Assembly (NCBI GenBank): GCA_002428055.1
Contig: DIZY01000090.1
Location: 1,192-19,707, forward strand
From: Helicobacteraceae bacterium UBA6016
GTDB lineage: Bacteria > Campylobacterota > Campylobacteria > Campylobacterales > UBA6016
Direction: 5' to 3'
DNA length: 18,516 nt
The first letter of the stretch is position 1. Each line of letters opens with the position of its first letter. This document shows positions 1-7,865 of this stretch, one piece after another. A program made the translations under genes and the position numbers. The notes under the pieces are model-generated. The model was not told the DNA's origin. It saw only the letters and a list, made by a program, of their open reading frames with translations, and searched no databases.

Positions 1-1179
1 CATACCGTCAAACTCGCCACTACCAAACATCTTGCCCTCACCCGCATAAGCTCCGCTCGTCTCTTCGGGAGCTTTGATAACAGCTTTTAGCCCCAAGCCA
101 AACTTAGTGGCAAACTCATAGTCTCTCTCATCATGCGCCGCAACGCTCATAACGGCGCCGCTACCGTAATCGGCTATGACAAAATTGGCAACCCATAGCG
201 GCAAGCTCTCATTTGTCAGAGGATGAACTACTTTTAACCCCGTATCAAATCCGTCTTTTTCTGCCGCACCTCTATCTCTCGGAGCGACTCTTTGCATTGC
301 CGATACTTTTGCACTTTTTTCACCGTCCAAGAGTCCGTTTTGTTGCATATATCTGATTATCTCATGCTCCGCCGCAAGCGCACAGTAAGTCACGCCATAT
401 ACGGTGTCGGCACGGGTCGTAAACACGGATAGCTTCTCAAAATTGCCACCAAGAAGCGATTTTGAAGCCTCGTCAAGTTCAAAGCTAAATTCAAGACCTT
501 CACTCTCACCAATCCAGTTTTCCTGCATCGTAAGAACTTGTTTTGGCCACCCTTTTTCAAGTGTTTTGATGTCTTCTAGCAGTTCCGCGGCGTAATTTGT
601 GATAGCAAGATAGTATTGGTTCATCTCCCTTAGTACCACCTCAGTGCCGCATCTCCAGCATTTACCCTCTTCCACCTGCTCATTTGCAAGCACGGTCAAA
701 TCATGCGGACACCAGTTGAGAAGCCCACCCTTGCGGTAAATAAGCCCCTTCTCCCACATATCAATGATGAAGCCCTGCTCAAACTTCGTGTACTCAGCGT
801 CACAAGTCGCAAAATCCCGCTTTGCGCTGAATGAAAGTCCAAGACCTTTTAGCTCGGCTCTCATGTAGTCGATGTTTTCGTATGTCCATTTTTTCGGATG
901 CACTTGATTTTTGATAGCGGCATTTTCCGCAGGAAGACCGAAAGCATCCCACCCTATCGGATGAAGTACATTAAAGCCAAGCTTTCGGTAGTGTCTGGCA
1001 AATGCATCGCCTATCGTATAGTTGCGCACATGCCCCATGTGTATTCGCCCGCTTGGGTATGGAAACATGGAGAGGATATATTTTTTCGGTTTACTCTTAT
1101 TATCTGAGGGCTCAAAAGCGTTTGTATCCGCCCACTCTTGTTGCCATTTTTGTTCAATTGTTCTAAATTCGTAGCCCAT
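1..1179 (-). CDS. leuS: Leucyl-tRNA synthetase, N-terminal part (cut by window edge)
   Basis: Class I aminoacyl-tRNA synthetase that charges tRNA-Leu with leucine in the cytoplasm. The 393 codons present begin MGYEFRTIEQKW and carry the HIGH-type ATP-binding signature as HMGH at residues 47–50, preceded by FPYPSG. A Cys pair region (NWCPHD, then CWRCG) fits the zinc-binding insert. The CP1 editing domain follows: it includes TTRADTVYGVTY (threonine-rich editing motif) and AHDERDYEFA, whose aspartate is the conserved editing residue of LeuRS. The catalytic KMSKS and anticodon-binding parts lie beyond the left edge. The ATG at 1179 is three bases downstream of the secF stop, so leuS is the fourth gene of the yajC–secD–secF–leuS run. 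The lnt/yajC/secD/secF/leuS order is known from Campylobacter. Identification is secure. Confidence 0.96.
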   Translation of the reverse strand, partial: MGYEFRTIEQKWQQEWADTNAFEPSDNKSKPKKYILSMFPYPSGRIHMGHVRNYTIGDAFARHYRKLGFNVLHPIGWDAFGLPAENAAIKNQVHPKKWTYENIDYMRAELKGLGLSFSAKRDFATCDAEYTKFEQGFIIDMWEKGLIYRKGGLLNWCPHDLTVLANEQVEEGKCWRCGTEVVLREMNQYYLAITNYAAELLEDIKTLEKGWPKQVLTMQENWIGESEGLEFSFELDEASKSLLGGNFEKLSVFTTRADTVYGVTYCALAAEHEIIRYMQQNGLLDGEKSAKVSAMQRVAPRDRGAAEKDGFDTGLKVVHPLTNESLPLWVANFVIADYGSGAVMSVAAHDERDYEFATKFGLGLKAVIKAPEETSGAYAGEGKMFGSGEFDGM

Positions 1180-1182
1180 TAG

Positions 1183-2166
1183 TTAGATTGTCCCTTTTTC
1201 AAAGTCTGCTCTCATTCTGTCTTTTTCGATTTGAGCTTTTAGTCTCTCCGCATCTTTTTCTTTGGCTCTTTGGACGCTATATCCAAACCAAATAAGGAAA
1301 GGCGAGGCAATAAATATGGAGCTATACGCCCCGATAATAGTACCGATTAACATCGTAAACGCAAACCCTTTTATAATCTCTCCGCCGAATAGATAGAGCG
1401 TCAAAATAACAAAGAAGAGTGTAAGCACTGTAAGAATCGTTCTTGAGAGTGTTCTTGATATGGCTTCGTTGATTATCTGCGCAAAATTATATTTGCCGTT
1501 TGCATCAGGCTTTGCATCTTTGACATGCTCTCTTATTCTGTCAAATATGATAATCGTGTCGTTAATAGAGTGCCCCATTAGAGTGAGAAGAGCAGCCAAT
1601 ACTGTAAGGTCAAAATCGATACCGACCACCGCTACCGCTCCGGCAGTAATAGCTACATCGTGAATAACGCCAAGAAGTGCGGCAAGACCAAATCTCCACT
1701 CAAATCTAAACGCAAGATAAAGAAGTATTCCGAGCGACGATATAAGCATCGCCATAATTCCCTTTTGGCGAAGCTCGTCACCGACTTTAGGACCTATTAT
1801 TTCAACTCTTCTTACTTCAAATTTCCCTGTAGAAGCGAGCAACTTAGATATGGCATCTCCCGTATCTTTTGTAACACTCTGATTTGTTGTCTGGAAACGA
1901 ACAAGTATCTCATTTTCTTTGCCAAACTCTTGTATCTCTGCGCCTTTAAACTCGCTTGTTTTGAGTATCTCTCTAATTTTTTCCGTATTCGGCTTAGTAT
2001 CGTACTTTAGTTGCACAACCGTACCGCCAGCAAAGTCAACACCAAGCTTGAAGCCATGCACAAGCATAAAGTAGACGCAAAAAGCCATAACAACAGCGGA
2101 AACGGAAAAAATAATCTTGTTTTTACCCATAAAATCATAGGTTTTGGAGTTATTAAACAATTCCAT
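1183..2166 (-). CDS. secF: Protein translocase subunit SecF
   Basis: Inner-membrane subunit of the SecDF complex, which uses the proton gradient to pull exported proteins through SecYEG. The 327-residue protein starts MELFNNSKTYDF. It has a first membrane segment near residues 18–38, the family motif GVDFAGGT (42–49), a periplasmic P1-like domain, then five membrane segments. IHDVAITAG (168–176) and SINDTIIIFDRIRE (200–213) are the conserved transmembrane signatures. The ATG at 2166 was preferred to an in-frame upstream start at 2208: it gives the TAATG one-base overlap with the secD stop, has GGCGGG upstream, and matches the family N-terminus. Translation is probably coupled to secD. Length is normal for the family. 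Confidence 0.96.
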   Translation of the reverse strand: MELFNNSKTYDFMGKNKIIFSVSAVVMAFCVYFMLVHGFKLGVDFAGGTVVQLKYDTKPNTEKIREILKTSEFKGAEIQEFGKENEILVRFQTTNQSVTKDTGDAISKLLASTGKFEVRRVEIIGPKVGDELRQKGIMAMLISSLGILLYLAFRFEWRFGLAALLGVIHDVAITAGAVAVVGIDFDLTVLAALLTLMGHSINDTIIIFDRIREHVKDAKPDANGKYNFAQIINEAISRTLSRTILTVLTLFFVILTLYLFGGEIIKGFAFTMLIGTIIGAYSSIFIASPFLIWFGYSVQRAKEKDAERLKAQIEKDRMRADFEKGTI

Positions 2167-3752
2167 TATTTCCCGCCTTTTAGGTAGCTGTTTGGCATAC
2201 CAAACCACAATCTGATATTTCTGCTTCTCTCTATTCTTGATAAAAATGCGTCAAATAGTCCATGCGTACCAACTATCGCCGTAAGCATCGAGATAAGTAC
2301 TCCGATAGCCATAACGACTGCGAACCCCTTAATAGGTCCGGTACCATAAACATACATTGCGACAGCGGCAATTACGGCTGTTACATTCGAGTCTACGATT
2401 GCGCTCATAGCGTTATTGTAGCCCTCTTCTATCGCCTTTTTAATAGGCATTCCCTGCCTAAGAAGCTCTCTTATCCGTTCATTAATAATAACATTGGCGT
2501 CAACCGACATACCGATGGTAAGCACAAGACCGGCCATTCCGGGCAGCGTCATTGTGGCACCGAACATCGCCATTACGGCAACTATCAAAATAATATTTGA
2601 GATGAGAGCGATATTGGCAAACATTCCCGCCGCACCGTAATAAGACACCATAAATACAAATACCAAAATACCACCCGTTACAAACGCCATAAGGCTTGCA
2701 TGGATACTGTCGGCTCCTAGAGAAGGGCCTACACTTCTTTTCTCCAGTAGCACTACACCTGCGGGCAGTGCGCCAGAGCGAAGAGCGATAGCAAGGTCTC
2801 TAGCCTCTTCAGGCGTAAAGTGTCCCGTTATCTGTCCGCTTCCGCCACCTATTCTCTCTTTGATAGACGGAGCAGAATATACTTTGCCGTCAAGCACGAT
2901 AGCAAGTCTCTTGCCTACGCTTTTTGCCGTAAAGTCGCCGAATATTGATGCGCCTTGCGAGTTTAGCTTGAACTCTATAGCAGATTGTCCATTGTTATCG
3001 TAACCGACTTTTGCGTCCGTAAGCATTGAGCCGTCAAGCACCGGAACATCTCTTACTACGAACTTTTCGTTTGGATTTTTATAATCTGCAAGCACTCTAA
3101 GGGAAGCCTCTTTTAATTCCGTATCGCCCATATTATAAGCGTCGCTTCTGCCGTTTTCCACTTCCATCAGTTCTAGCTTCGCCGTTTTTGCAATAAGCTC
3201 TCTTGCTCTTTGCTCTTCAGCTTGGCTTTTGACGCCGGGAAGCTCAACGATGATATTGTCCGCTCCCGACCTTGTTACACTAGGCTCTGCAAGACCGAAC
3301 AGGTCAAGCCTGTTTCTAATAGTCTCGACCGCTTGACTTACCGCAAACTCTTTTGTTATCGCTATCTCTTTGGCGGTTAGAGAAACTTCGGCATTTTCAC
3401 CGTTATAGGCAACAATGAGTCCGGCATCTTTTTTGAAATACTCATCCAATTTTGGCTTAGCCTCTTTGTCTATCAGCACAAAACTAAACTTATGCGGCTC
3501 TATTTTGAGAGAGTCTATAAGTATGTCGTTTTTTTCCGCATGATATTTAAAGCCTAAAGCCGTAGTTTTGAGCTTTGCCTCTACGGCTTCCTCGGTTTTT
3601 ACGCCAAGAGCCGTATAGAGACCGCCTTGCAGGTCAAGACCTAGTTTTACTTTGGCAAAAAAGTCCGCACCGGTGAGAGATGGGACACAAAGCAGTATCC
3701 CGATAACCGTAGTGACTATGAATATCCATAGTCTAATGTTTGATTTTTTCAT
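2166..3752 (-). CDS. secD: Protein translocase subunit SecD
   Basis: Partner of SecF in the SecDF export motor of the inner membrane. The 528-residue protein has one N-terminal membrane segment (about 9–28), then the family motif KLGLDLQGGLY. A large periplasmic region follows, with the P1-type segment containing VETIRNRLDLFGLAEPSVTR and a helical P1-head region. The C-terminal membrane bundle carries GMSVDANVIINERIRE, the proton-path signature of SecD. Its ATG overlaps the yajC stop by one base (TAATG), and its own stop overlaps the secF start in the same way, so the three Sec genes are probably translationally coupled. Length is somewhat short compared with the E. coli protein (about 615) but usual for Campylobacterota. 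Confidence 0.97.
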   Translation of the reverse strand: MKKSNIRLWIFIVTTVIGILLCVPSLTGADFFAKVKLGLDLQGGLYTALGVKTEEAVEAKLKTTALGFKYHAEKNDILIDSLKIEPHKFSFVLIDKEAKPKLDEYFKKDAGLIVAYNGENAEVSLTAKEIAITKEFAVSQAVETIRNRLDLFGLAEPSVTRSGADNIIVELPGVKSQAEEQRARELIAKTAKLELMEVENGRSDAYNMGDTELKEASLRVLADYKNPNEKFVVRDVPVLDGSMLTDAKVGYDNNGQSAIEFKLNSQGASIFGDFTAKSVGKRLAIVLDGKVYSAPSIKERIGGGSGQITGHFTPEEARDLAIALRSGALPAGVVLLEKRSVGPSLGADSIHASLMAFVTGGILVFVFMVSYYGAAGMFANIALISNIILIVAVMAMFGATMTLPGMAGLVLTIGMSVDANVIINERIRELLRQGMPIKKAIEEGYNNAMSAIVDSNVTAVIAAVAMYVYGTGPIKGFAVVMAIGVLISMLTAIVGTHGLFDAFLSRIERSRNIRLWFGMPNSYLKGGK

Positions 3753-4027
3753 TATGCGGCAGTAGTGTCTTCGATTTTTCTAGCGACAAAATCTTTTGAC
3801 AGCTTAACTATTGTACCTTCGTCGTTTATTTTGACTTTGATAAAATCAGTCTCAACTTTAACAACCTCGGCATGTATACCGCCAGCGGTTATTATTTTGT
3901 CACCTTTTGCAAGAGCCTCGACCATCTCTTTGTGTTTTTTTGCTTGAACCTGTTGAGGTCTGATAACAAGCACATAAATAATACCGAACAATACGACTAA
4001 AGGCAGAATTTGAACAACAGCTTCCAT
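3752..4027 (-). CDS. yajC: Preprotein translocase auxiliary subunit YajC
   Basis: Small single-pass inner-membrane protein that associates with SecDF. The 91 residues comprise an N-terminal membrane segment (about 4–24), the RPQQ.Q.KKHKEM motif typical of YajC, and a small cytoplasmic domain with GDKIITAGGIHAEVVKV, the family's most conserved block. The ATG at 4027 has AAAGGG about nine bases upstream. It is the first gene of the minus-strand yajC–secD–secF–leuS operon. Its first six codons overlap the first codons of the divergent lnt gene. A promoter must therefore lie inside or just beyond the lnt 5' coding region; no clear hexamer was recognised there. Confidence 0.95.
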   Translation of the reverse strand: MEAVVQILPLVVLFGIIYVLVIRPQQVQAKKHKEMVEALAKGDKIITAGGIHAEVVKVETDFIKVKINDEGTIVKLSKDFVARKIEDTTAA

Positions 4028-5290
4028 ATAAGAATACCCTTTAAAGAAAAAATTAAAAATACGGCGATTTGGTTTGATTTTAACAAAAGCGTCATTATAA
4101 AAGGCTTTTTGGCGGCCTGCGCGCTTTTTTTGCCGATAGTTTTTGAGGGGCTTAAAGTAGAGTCAAAACTCCTGTTTACGCTTTATGCACCGCTTGCCCT
4201 GTCTGCCTTTTTTATATTTAAGCGCGAGGAGCTTTTTTGGTTTGGCGGTTTTAGCGGACTCCTTTGGTTTTATTGGATTAGCTTTTCACTTTATTACTAT
4301 GACATGCTTTGGCTCGTACCTTTTGTCTGGGGGTTTGCGTTTTTTTACTACGGAGTATTGTTTTGGGTTATCGGCTTTTTATCCGCAAAACTTTTTTGGC
4401 TTCGCATTATTATCGTAGCTTTTATTTTTGATTATTTAGCTCCTCTCAGCTTTGACTGGCTCCGCCCTGAGATACTCTATTCATCTTCATATTTTGGGGC
4501 TTCAAAGCTTGAGATGCTGGCTATTTTGTGCGCCGTAGCCCTTATCGTAAGAGCAAAAAAGATTTTAAAATTTTTAGCCATACCGTTATTTGCGGTCGCC
4601 ATAACTATTAATCAAAATGCACAAAAACAGCTTCCAGATATCAAAGTAGAGCTTGTTCAAACAAATATAAAACAAAATGAAAAGTGGGACGATAGATTTA
4701 AACTACGGATTACAAGAGAAAATTTTGTACATATTGACAAGGCTATATCAAACAGCGCTGATTTGGTCGTGCTTCCCGAGACCGCTTTTCCATATTTTTT
4801 GAACGAGTCACCGCAAATAATGGAAGCCCTTAAACAAAAAAGCTTTGATATAGCGATACTTGCCGGTGCGCTGAAGCTTGAAAACAGTATGACCTACAAC
4901 TCCTCTTATCTATTCAAAGACGGCGAAGCATATATGTTTGACAAAGTTGTCGCTGTGCCTTTCGGAGAGGTAAATCCGCTTCCTGAATTTATGTCAAAAA
5001 TAGTCAACGACCTCTTTTTTGACGGAGCAGACGACTACAAGACGGCGGATAAGCCGAGCGACTTTGAGGTAAAAGGGGTGGTTTTTAGAAATGCAATATG
5101 CTATGAGGCGACTAGCAAAAAACTATACGAAGACAAACCGCAAATTATTGTAGCAATATCAAACAACGCCTGGTTTGTGCCATCTTTTGAACCCGTCATA
5201 CAAAAAATGCTCATGCGCCATCTCTCAAAAAAATACGGTACGATAATATTTCATACGGCAAACAAAAGCAACCCTTTTATAATAAATTAA
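4010..5290 (+). CDS. lnt: Apolipoprotein N-acyltransferase
   Basis: Integral inner-membrane enzyme that adds the third acyl chain to the N-terminal cysteine of lipoproteins, using phospholipid as donor. The 426-residue reading begins at TTG 4010, with AAAGG six bases upstream. No ATG, GTG or other TTG occurs before the first membrane segment. About six membrane segments occupy roughly residues 28–200, then the nitrilase-like domain follows. The catalytic triad is visible: Glu257 (VVLPETAF), Lys312 (DKVVAVPFGE) and Cys364 (NAICYEA). The later ISNNAWF replaces the usual ISNDAWF. It is shorter than the 512-residue E. coli enzyme, as is usual in Campylobacterota. The start codon overlaps the yajC start head to head, by 18 bases. 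Confidence 0.93.
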   Translation: MNNSFHIRIPFKEKIKNTAIWFDFNKSVIIKGFLAACALFLPIVFEGLKVESKLLFTLYAPLALSAFFIFKREELFWFGGFSGLLWFYWISFSLYYYDMLWLVPFVWGFAFFYYGVLFWVIGFLSAKLFWLRIIIVAFIFDYLAPLSFDWLRPEILYSSSYFGASKLEMLAILCAVALIVRAKKILKFLAIPLFAVAITINQNAQKQLPDIKVELVQTNIKQNEKWDDRFKLRITRENFVHIDKAISNSADLVVLPETAFPYFLNESPQIMEALKQKSFDIAILAGALKLENSMTYNSSYLFKDGEAYMFDKVVAVPFGEVNPLPEFMSKIVNDLFFDGADDYKTADKPSDFEVKGVVFRNAICYEATSKKLYEDKPQIIVAISNNAWFVPSFEPVIQKMLMRHLSKKYGTIIFHTANKSNPFIIN

Positions 5291-5368
5291 GCCTTTTTTT
5301 ATCTGTTTTACTGTTAACTAAGAAATACATACTGTTTACGGCATTTTACACAATTCGGAGTTTATTAA

Positions 5369-5752
5369 ATGGAAAGAGAGTATACACTTTCAGAAGGCGA
5401 TTTTTTGGTCTCGGAAACCGATGAGAAAGGCGTTATCACATTCGCCAACGAAGATTTTTGCGCAATAGCTGGCTACAAAAGAGAAGAGTTGCTCGGCAAA
5501 AACCATAATATCGTAAGACACAATGATATGCCCAAAGCCGCTTTTAAAGATTTATGGCAAACCGTACAAAGCGGAAAAGTATGGACTGGAATTGTCAAAA
5601 ACGCCGTTAAAGGCGGAGGCTTTTACTGGGTATTTGCTACCGTCTACCCAATGATAAGCTGTGGAAGCAAAAGAGGTTATATGTCTTGCAGAAGAATGGC
5701 AACAAGAGACGAAATCAAAAAAGCCGAAGAGCTTTACAAAACACTAAACTAA
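5369..5752 (+). CDS. Free-standing PAS domain protein, Aer/CetB-like redox sensor
   Basis: A 127-residue protein made almost entirely of one PAS domain closely resembling that of the aerotaxis receptor Aer. It shows ITFANEDFCAIAGYKREELLG, NIVRHNDMP (47–55), WTGIVKN (72–78), YWVFATVYP and GYMSCRRMAT. Arg50, His51 and Asp53 line up with R57/H58/D60 of E. coli Aer, which are needed for FAD binding, so flavin binding is likely (inference). There is no membrane segment or output domain; the next gene, 22 bases downstream, supplies a chemoreceptor signalling domain. The arrangement recalls the C. jejuni CetB/CetA energy-taxis pair. The ATG has CGGAG nine bases upstream. The 78-base gap after lnt presumably holds a promoter, but no convincing hexamer was seen. 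Confidence 0.85.
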   Translation: MEREYTLSEGDFLVSETDEKGVITFANEDFCAIAGYKREELLGKNHNIVRHNDMPKAAFKDLWQTVQSGKVWTGIVKNAVKGGGFYWVFATVYPMISCGSKRGYMSCRRMATRDEIKKAEELYKTLN

Positions 5753-5774
5753 ACAAGACAAGGGCGGATAAATA

Positions 5775-6773
5775 ATGTTTTTTGGAAATGCAAAGCTTGA
5801 TAAGCTAGAAGAGTTTTTAGGGCAGTTAACGGAGCTGATGAACGGTAAGAGAAATATTCTCACACTACCCGAAGTAGAAGGTAGCGGACAAGTAGCCGAA
5901 CTACTGCGTAAACTTGAAAAAGCTGCTGAGATATACATAAACAAAACTCAACAGGATATGAAAGTGACCGGAGAGATGGTACTTTTGGCATCCAAGGTCG
6001 CCAGCGGGTACTATGACTGCAGAGCAGGCTCAACTTCGGATACGCCTCAAATAAAAGTACTTGCAAAAACCATCAACGGTATGCTAGATAGCATTGAAGA
6101 TAGTCTCCAAAAATCAAACAAAACTCTTAAAGAGTATGGCGATAAAAAATATAACGCCAAAATCGACACGGGTAGCCTTGGTGGACAGATGAAAGAGATG
6201 CTTGAGGGCGTAAACTCTTTGGGTGATGCACTGCAAGAGGCCGAAAAACAAAATGAAGAGTCTGCAAAAATGCTAGAGCATAAAGCCGGCGAACTTGAAA
6301 GCGCCATAGATACCCTCAAGCAAACTACCTTTAAAGAGCTAAGCCACATAGTAGAAAGAACTACCGGAAGAATTATGGACGCATCGCATAAGCAAAATGA
6401 ACTGGCTGATAACCTTGCAAGACTAAGCTCTGATGCGGAGCAGGTCAAGGGAATTTTGACCGTAATTAGCGATATAGCAGACCAAACAAATCTTCTTGCG
6501 CTAAATGCGGCAATAGAAGCTGCAAGAGCAGGAGAGCACGGTAGAGGGTTTGCGGTTGTTGCCGATGAGGTAAGAAAACTTGCAGAGAGAACGCAAAAAA
6601 GCTTAACGGAAATAAACGCTACAATTAGCGTCGTAGTTCAAGCAATAGGCGACAATTCAGATTCTTTGAACAACAATGCAAAAGAGATGAACAAACTAAC
6701 CGAAGATTTAGCGCAAGTCGACCAAAAAATGGAAGAAGTGCTTAGTGTTATGAATAGGTTGACTAGCAAATAG
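5775..6773 (+). CDS. Soluble methyl-accepting chemotaxis protein with HAMP-like repeats
   Basis: A 332-residue chemoreceptor with no membrane segment or recognisable ligand-binding domain, hence cytoplasmic. The hairpin tip DIADQTNLLALNAAIEAARA, followed by GEHGRGFAVVADEVRKLAERT (about 233–273), is the canonical site for CheA/CheW binding. N-terminal to it are three stretches with the same HAMP-like pattern (a G-[KY]-x-[NYD] start, a Gly or Thr-Pro turn, then an amphipathic helix with L..xxN.M): about 17–56, 72–113 and 117–160. No C-terminal CheR/CheB-docking pentapeptide is present. It follows the PAS gene by 22 bases and precedes fliL by 8, so PAS protein and receptor are probably made together. 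The receptor may be the output partner of the PAS sensor (inference). Confidence 0.88.
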   Translation: MFFGNAKLDKLEEFLGQLTELMNGKRNILTLPEVEGSGQVAELLRKLEKAAEIYINKTQQDMKVTGEMVLLASKVASGYYDCRAGSTSDTPQIKVLAKTINGMLDSIEDSLQKSNKTLKEYGDKKYNAKIDTGSLGGQMKEMLEGVNSLGDALQEAEKQNEESAKMLEHKAGELESAIDTLKQTTFKELSHIVERTTGRIMDASHKQNELADNLARLSSDAEQVKGILTVISDIADQTNLLALNAAIEAARAGEHGRGFAVVADEVRKLAERTQKSLTEINATISVVVQAIGDNSDSLNNNAKEMNKLTEDLAQVDQKMEEVLSVMNRLTSK

Positions 6774-6781
6774 GGGCAGAC

Positions 6782-7321
6782 ATGGCTGAAGAAAAAGAAA
6801 AAGCCGAGGGCGCCGAGCAGCCCAAGAAAAGCAAGACGGTTATAATCATTGTAGCCGTAGTTCTTGTTTTGGTAATCGTAGTGGGCGGAGCGCTTGCGTT
6901 TTTGATGCTAAAAGGCGGCGAAGAAGGCGCAGATGCGGCTCATGGCGGTGATGCGCATGCCGCAAAACCAGCCGATAAAAAGAAAAAAGATAATGGGCAC
7001 GGCGGGGATGATTTGACGGTTGGACCTATGTTTGCCGTAGACGGTCTAATCATCAATCTAATGAGCGAAGGCGGCGCAAGATACGCTAAGCTATCAGTAG
7101 CGCTTGAACTAGATGCCCAAGAACTAGCTCCGGAAATGCTTGCAAAAAAAGCGATGGTAACCGATAAGATTATTACGGTCGTATCCTCAAAGACTGCAGA
7201 AGAGCTTATGAATCTCAAAGGCAAAGAGGGCGTTAAAAACGAAATAATGGAAAAAGTAAACGAAAAACTAAAAGACGGCAGAGTTAAAAATGTTTACTTT
7301 ACAAACTTCGTAGTCCAGTAA
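6782..7321 (+). CDS. fliL: Flagellar basal body-associated protein FliL
   Basis: Single-pass inner-membrane protein that surrounds the flagellar stator and affects motor torque. The 179 residues comprise a charged Lys/Glu cytoplasmic N-terminus, one membrane helix (about 20–43, very Val-rich), and a Gly/His/Ala/Lys-rich periplasmic linker (about 45–78). The FliL domain follows, with VDGLIINLMSEGGARYAKLS, MVTDKIITVVSSKTAEEL and a C-terminal YFTNFVVQ typical of the family. The ATG at 6782 lies eight bases after the chemoreceptor stop, and the stop lies two bases before the acpS start, so all four genes of this run are probably co-transcribed. The fliL–acpS adjacency is also known in Campylobacter. 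Confidence 0.93.
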   Translation: MAEEKEKAEGAEQPKKSKTVIIIVAVVLVLVIVVGGALAFLMLKGGEEGADAAHGGDAHAAKPADKKKKDNGHGGDDLTVGPMFAVDGLIINLMSEGGARYAKLSVALELDAQELAPEMLAKKAMVTDKIITVVSSKTAEELMNLKGKEGVKNEIMEKVNEKLKDGRVKNVYFTNFVVQ

Positions 7322-7323
7322 TT

Positions 7324-7686
7324 TTGCTAGGCATCGATCTCGTAAAAATAGCTCGTATTCAAAAAGCCGTGGATAGACACGGCGAACTTTTTTTGAAAAA
7401 GTTTTTGGATGAAGATGAGATAGAAAACTCCAAAAATATATCAAGCATCGCCGCAAAATGGGCAGCAAAAGAGGCGGTATCAAAAGCTTTAGGGTGCGGC
7501 ATATCGGCAAAACTTGGATTTTTGGATATAAAGATACGAAAGTCCGAGGTGGGAGCGCCGTTTGCGCTACTTAGCGACAAAGCCACAGAAGAGTTTGGCG
7601 GTATACAAAGAGTACATCTCTCTATCACTCACGACGGTGATTACGCCGTTGCCGCCGCTTTTATTTACCCTCCGCCTACAAACTGA
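7324..7686 (+). CDS. acpS: Holo-[acyl-carrier-protein] synthase
   Basis: Transfers the 4'-phosphopantetheine group of coenzyme A to apo-ACP, activating it for fatty acid synthesis. The 120-residue protein has the N-terminal GIDLVKIARI (magnesium-binding Asp5), the central AAKWAAKEAVSKALGCG (catalytic-site Glu50, Lys54) and HLSITHDGDYAVAAAF near the end, all diagnostic of AcpS. The start is TTG at 7324, two bases after the fliL stop; the family normally begins M-[IL]-GIDL, so no other start fits. Translation probably depends on coupling to fliL. The last 22 bases overlap the 3' end of the convergent thiS gene. Confidence 0.93.
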   Translation: MLGIDLVKIARIQKAVDRHGELFLKKFLDEDEIENSKNISSIAAKWAAKEAVSKALGCGISAKLGFLDIKIRKSEVGAPFALLSDKATEEFGGIQRVHLSITHDGDYAVAAAFIYPPPTN

Positions 7687-7865
7687 AGCAGCTCTACTTT
7701 ATCACCCTCTTCTAAGCTTTTTGTACCCCAATCCTCTTTTTTTACTATCTGCATATTTATCGCAGCTGCCATCACTTTACCCGTTACCCCCTCTTGCTCC
7801 ATAAGCGCAAAGAGACTAATACCATCATTCACCTCTTTAGTTTCTCCGTTAAGAACTATTTTCAT
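7665..7865 (-). CDS. thiS: Sulfur carrier protein ThiS
   Basis: Small ubiquitin-like protein (66 residues) whose C-terminal glycine is adenylated by ThiF and then carries sulfur as a thiocarboxylate for thiazole formation in thiamine biosynthesis. It begins MKIVLNGETKEV, has the beta-grasp pattern, and ends LLQFVGGG, the required Gly-Gly tail. The ATG at 7863–7865 overlaps the stop of the upstream methyltransferase gene by four bases (ATGA), so it is the last gene of the argD–methyltransferase–thiS run. No other thi gene is in the window. Its 3' end overlaps acpS on the other strand by 22 bases, so the glycine codons lie in shared sequence. Confidence 0.9.
   Translation of the reverse strand: MKIVLNGETKEVNDGISLFALMEQEGVTGKVMAAAINMQIVKKEDWGTKSLEEGDKVELLQFVGGG

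Noticed and set aside
1660..2010. Open reading frame on the plus strand inside secF
   Set aside because: Antisense to a well-conserved gene, with composition and residue pattern of a shadow frame (runs of Lys/Ile/Tyr) and no ribosome-binding site.
2167..2208. Earlier in-frame start for secF (adds 14 residues)
   Set aside because: Would overlap secD by 43 bases and does not match the SecF N-terminus; the ATG at 2166 has the same TAATG junction seen at yajC/secD.
5291..5368. Possible promoter between lnt and the PAS gene
   Set aside because: AT-rich and a sensible place for one, but no good TATAAT-like, sigma-54 (GG-N10-GC) or sigma-28 element could be picked with confidence.
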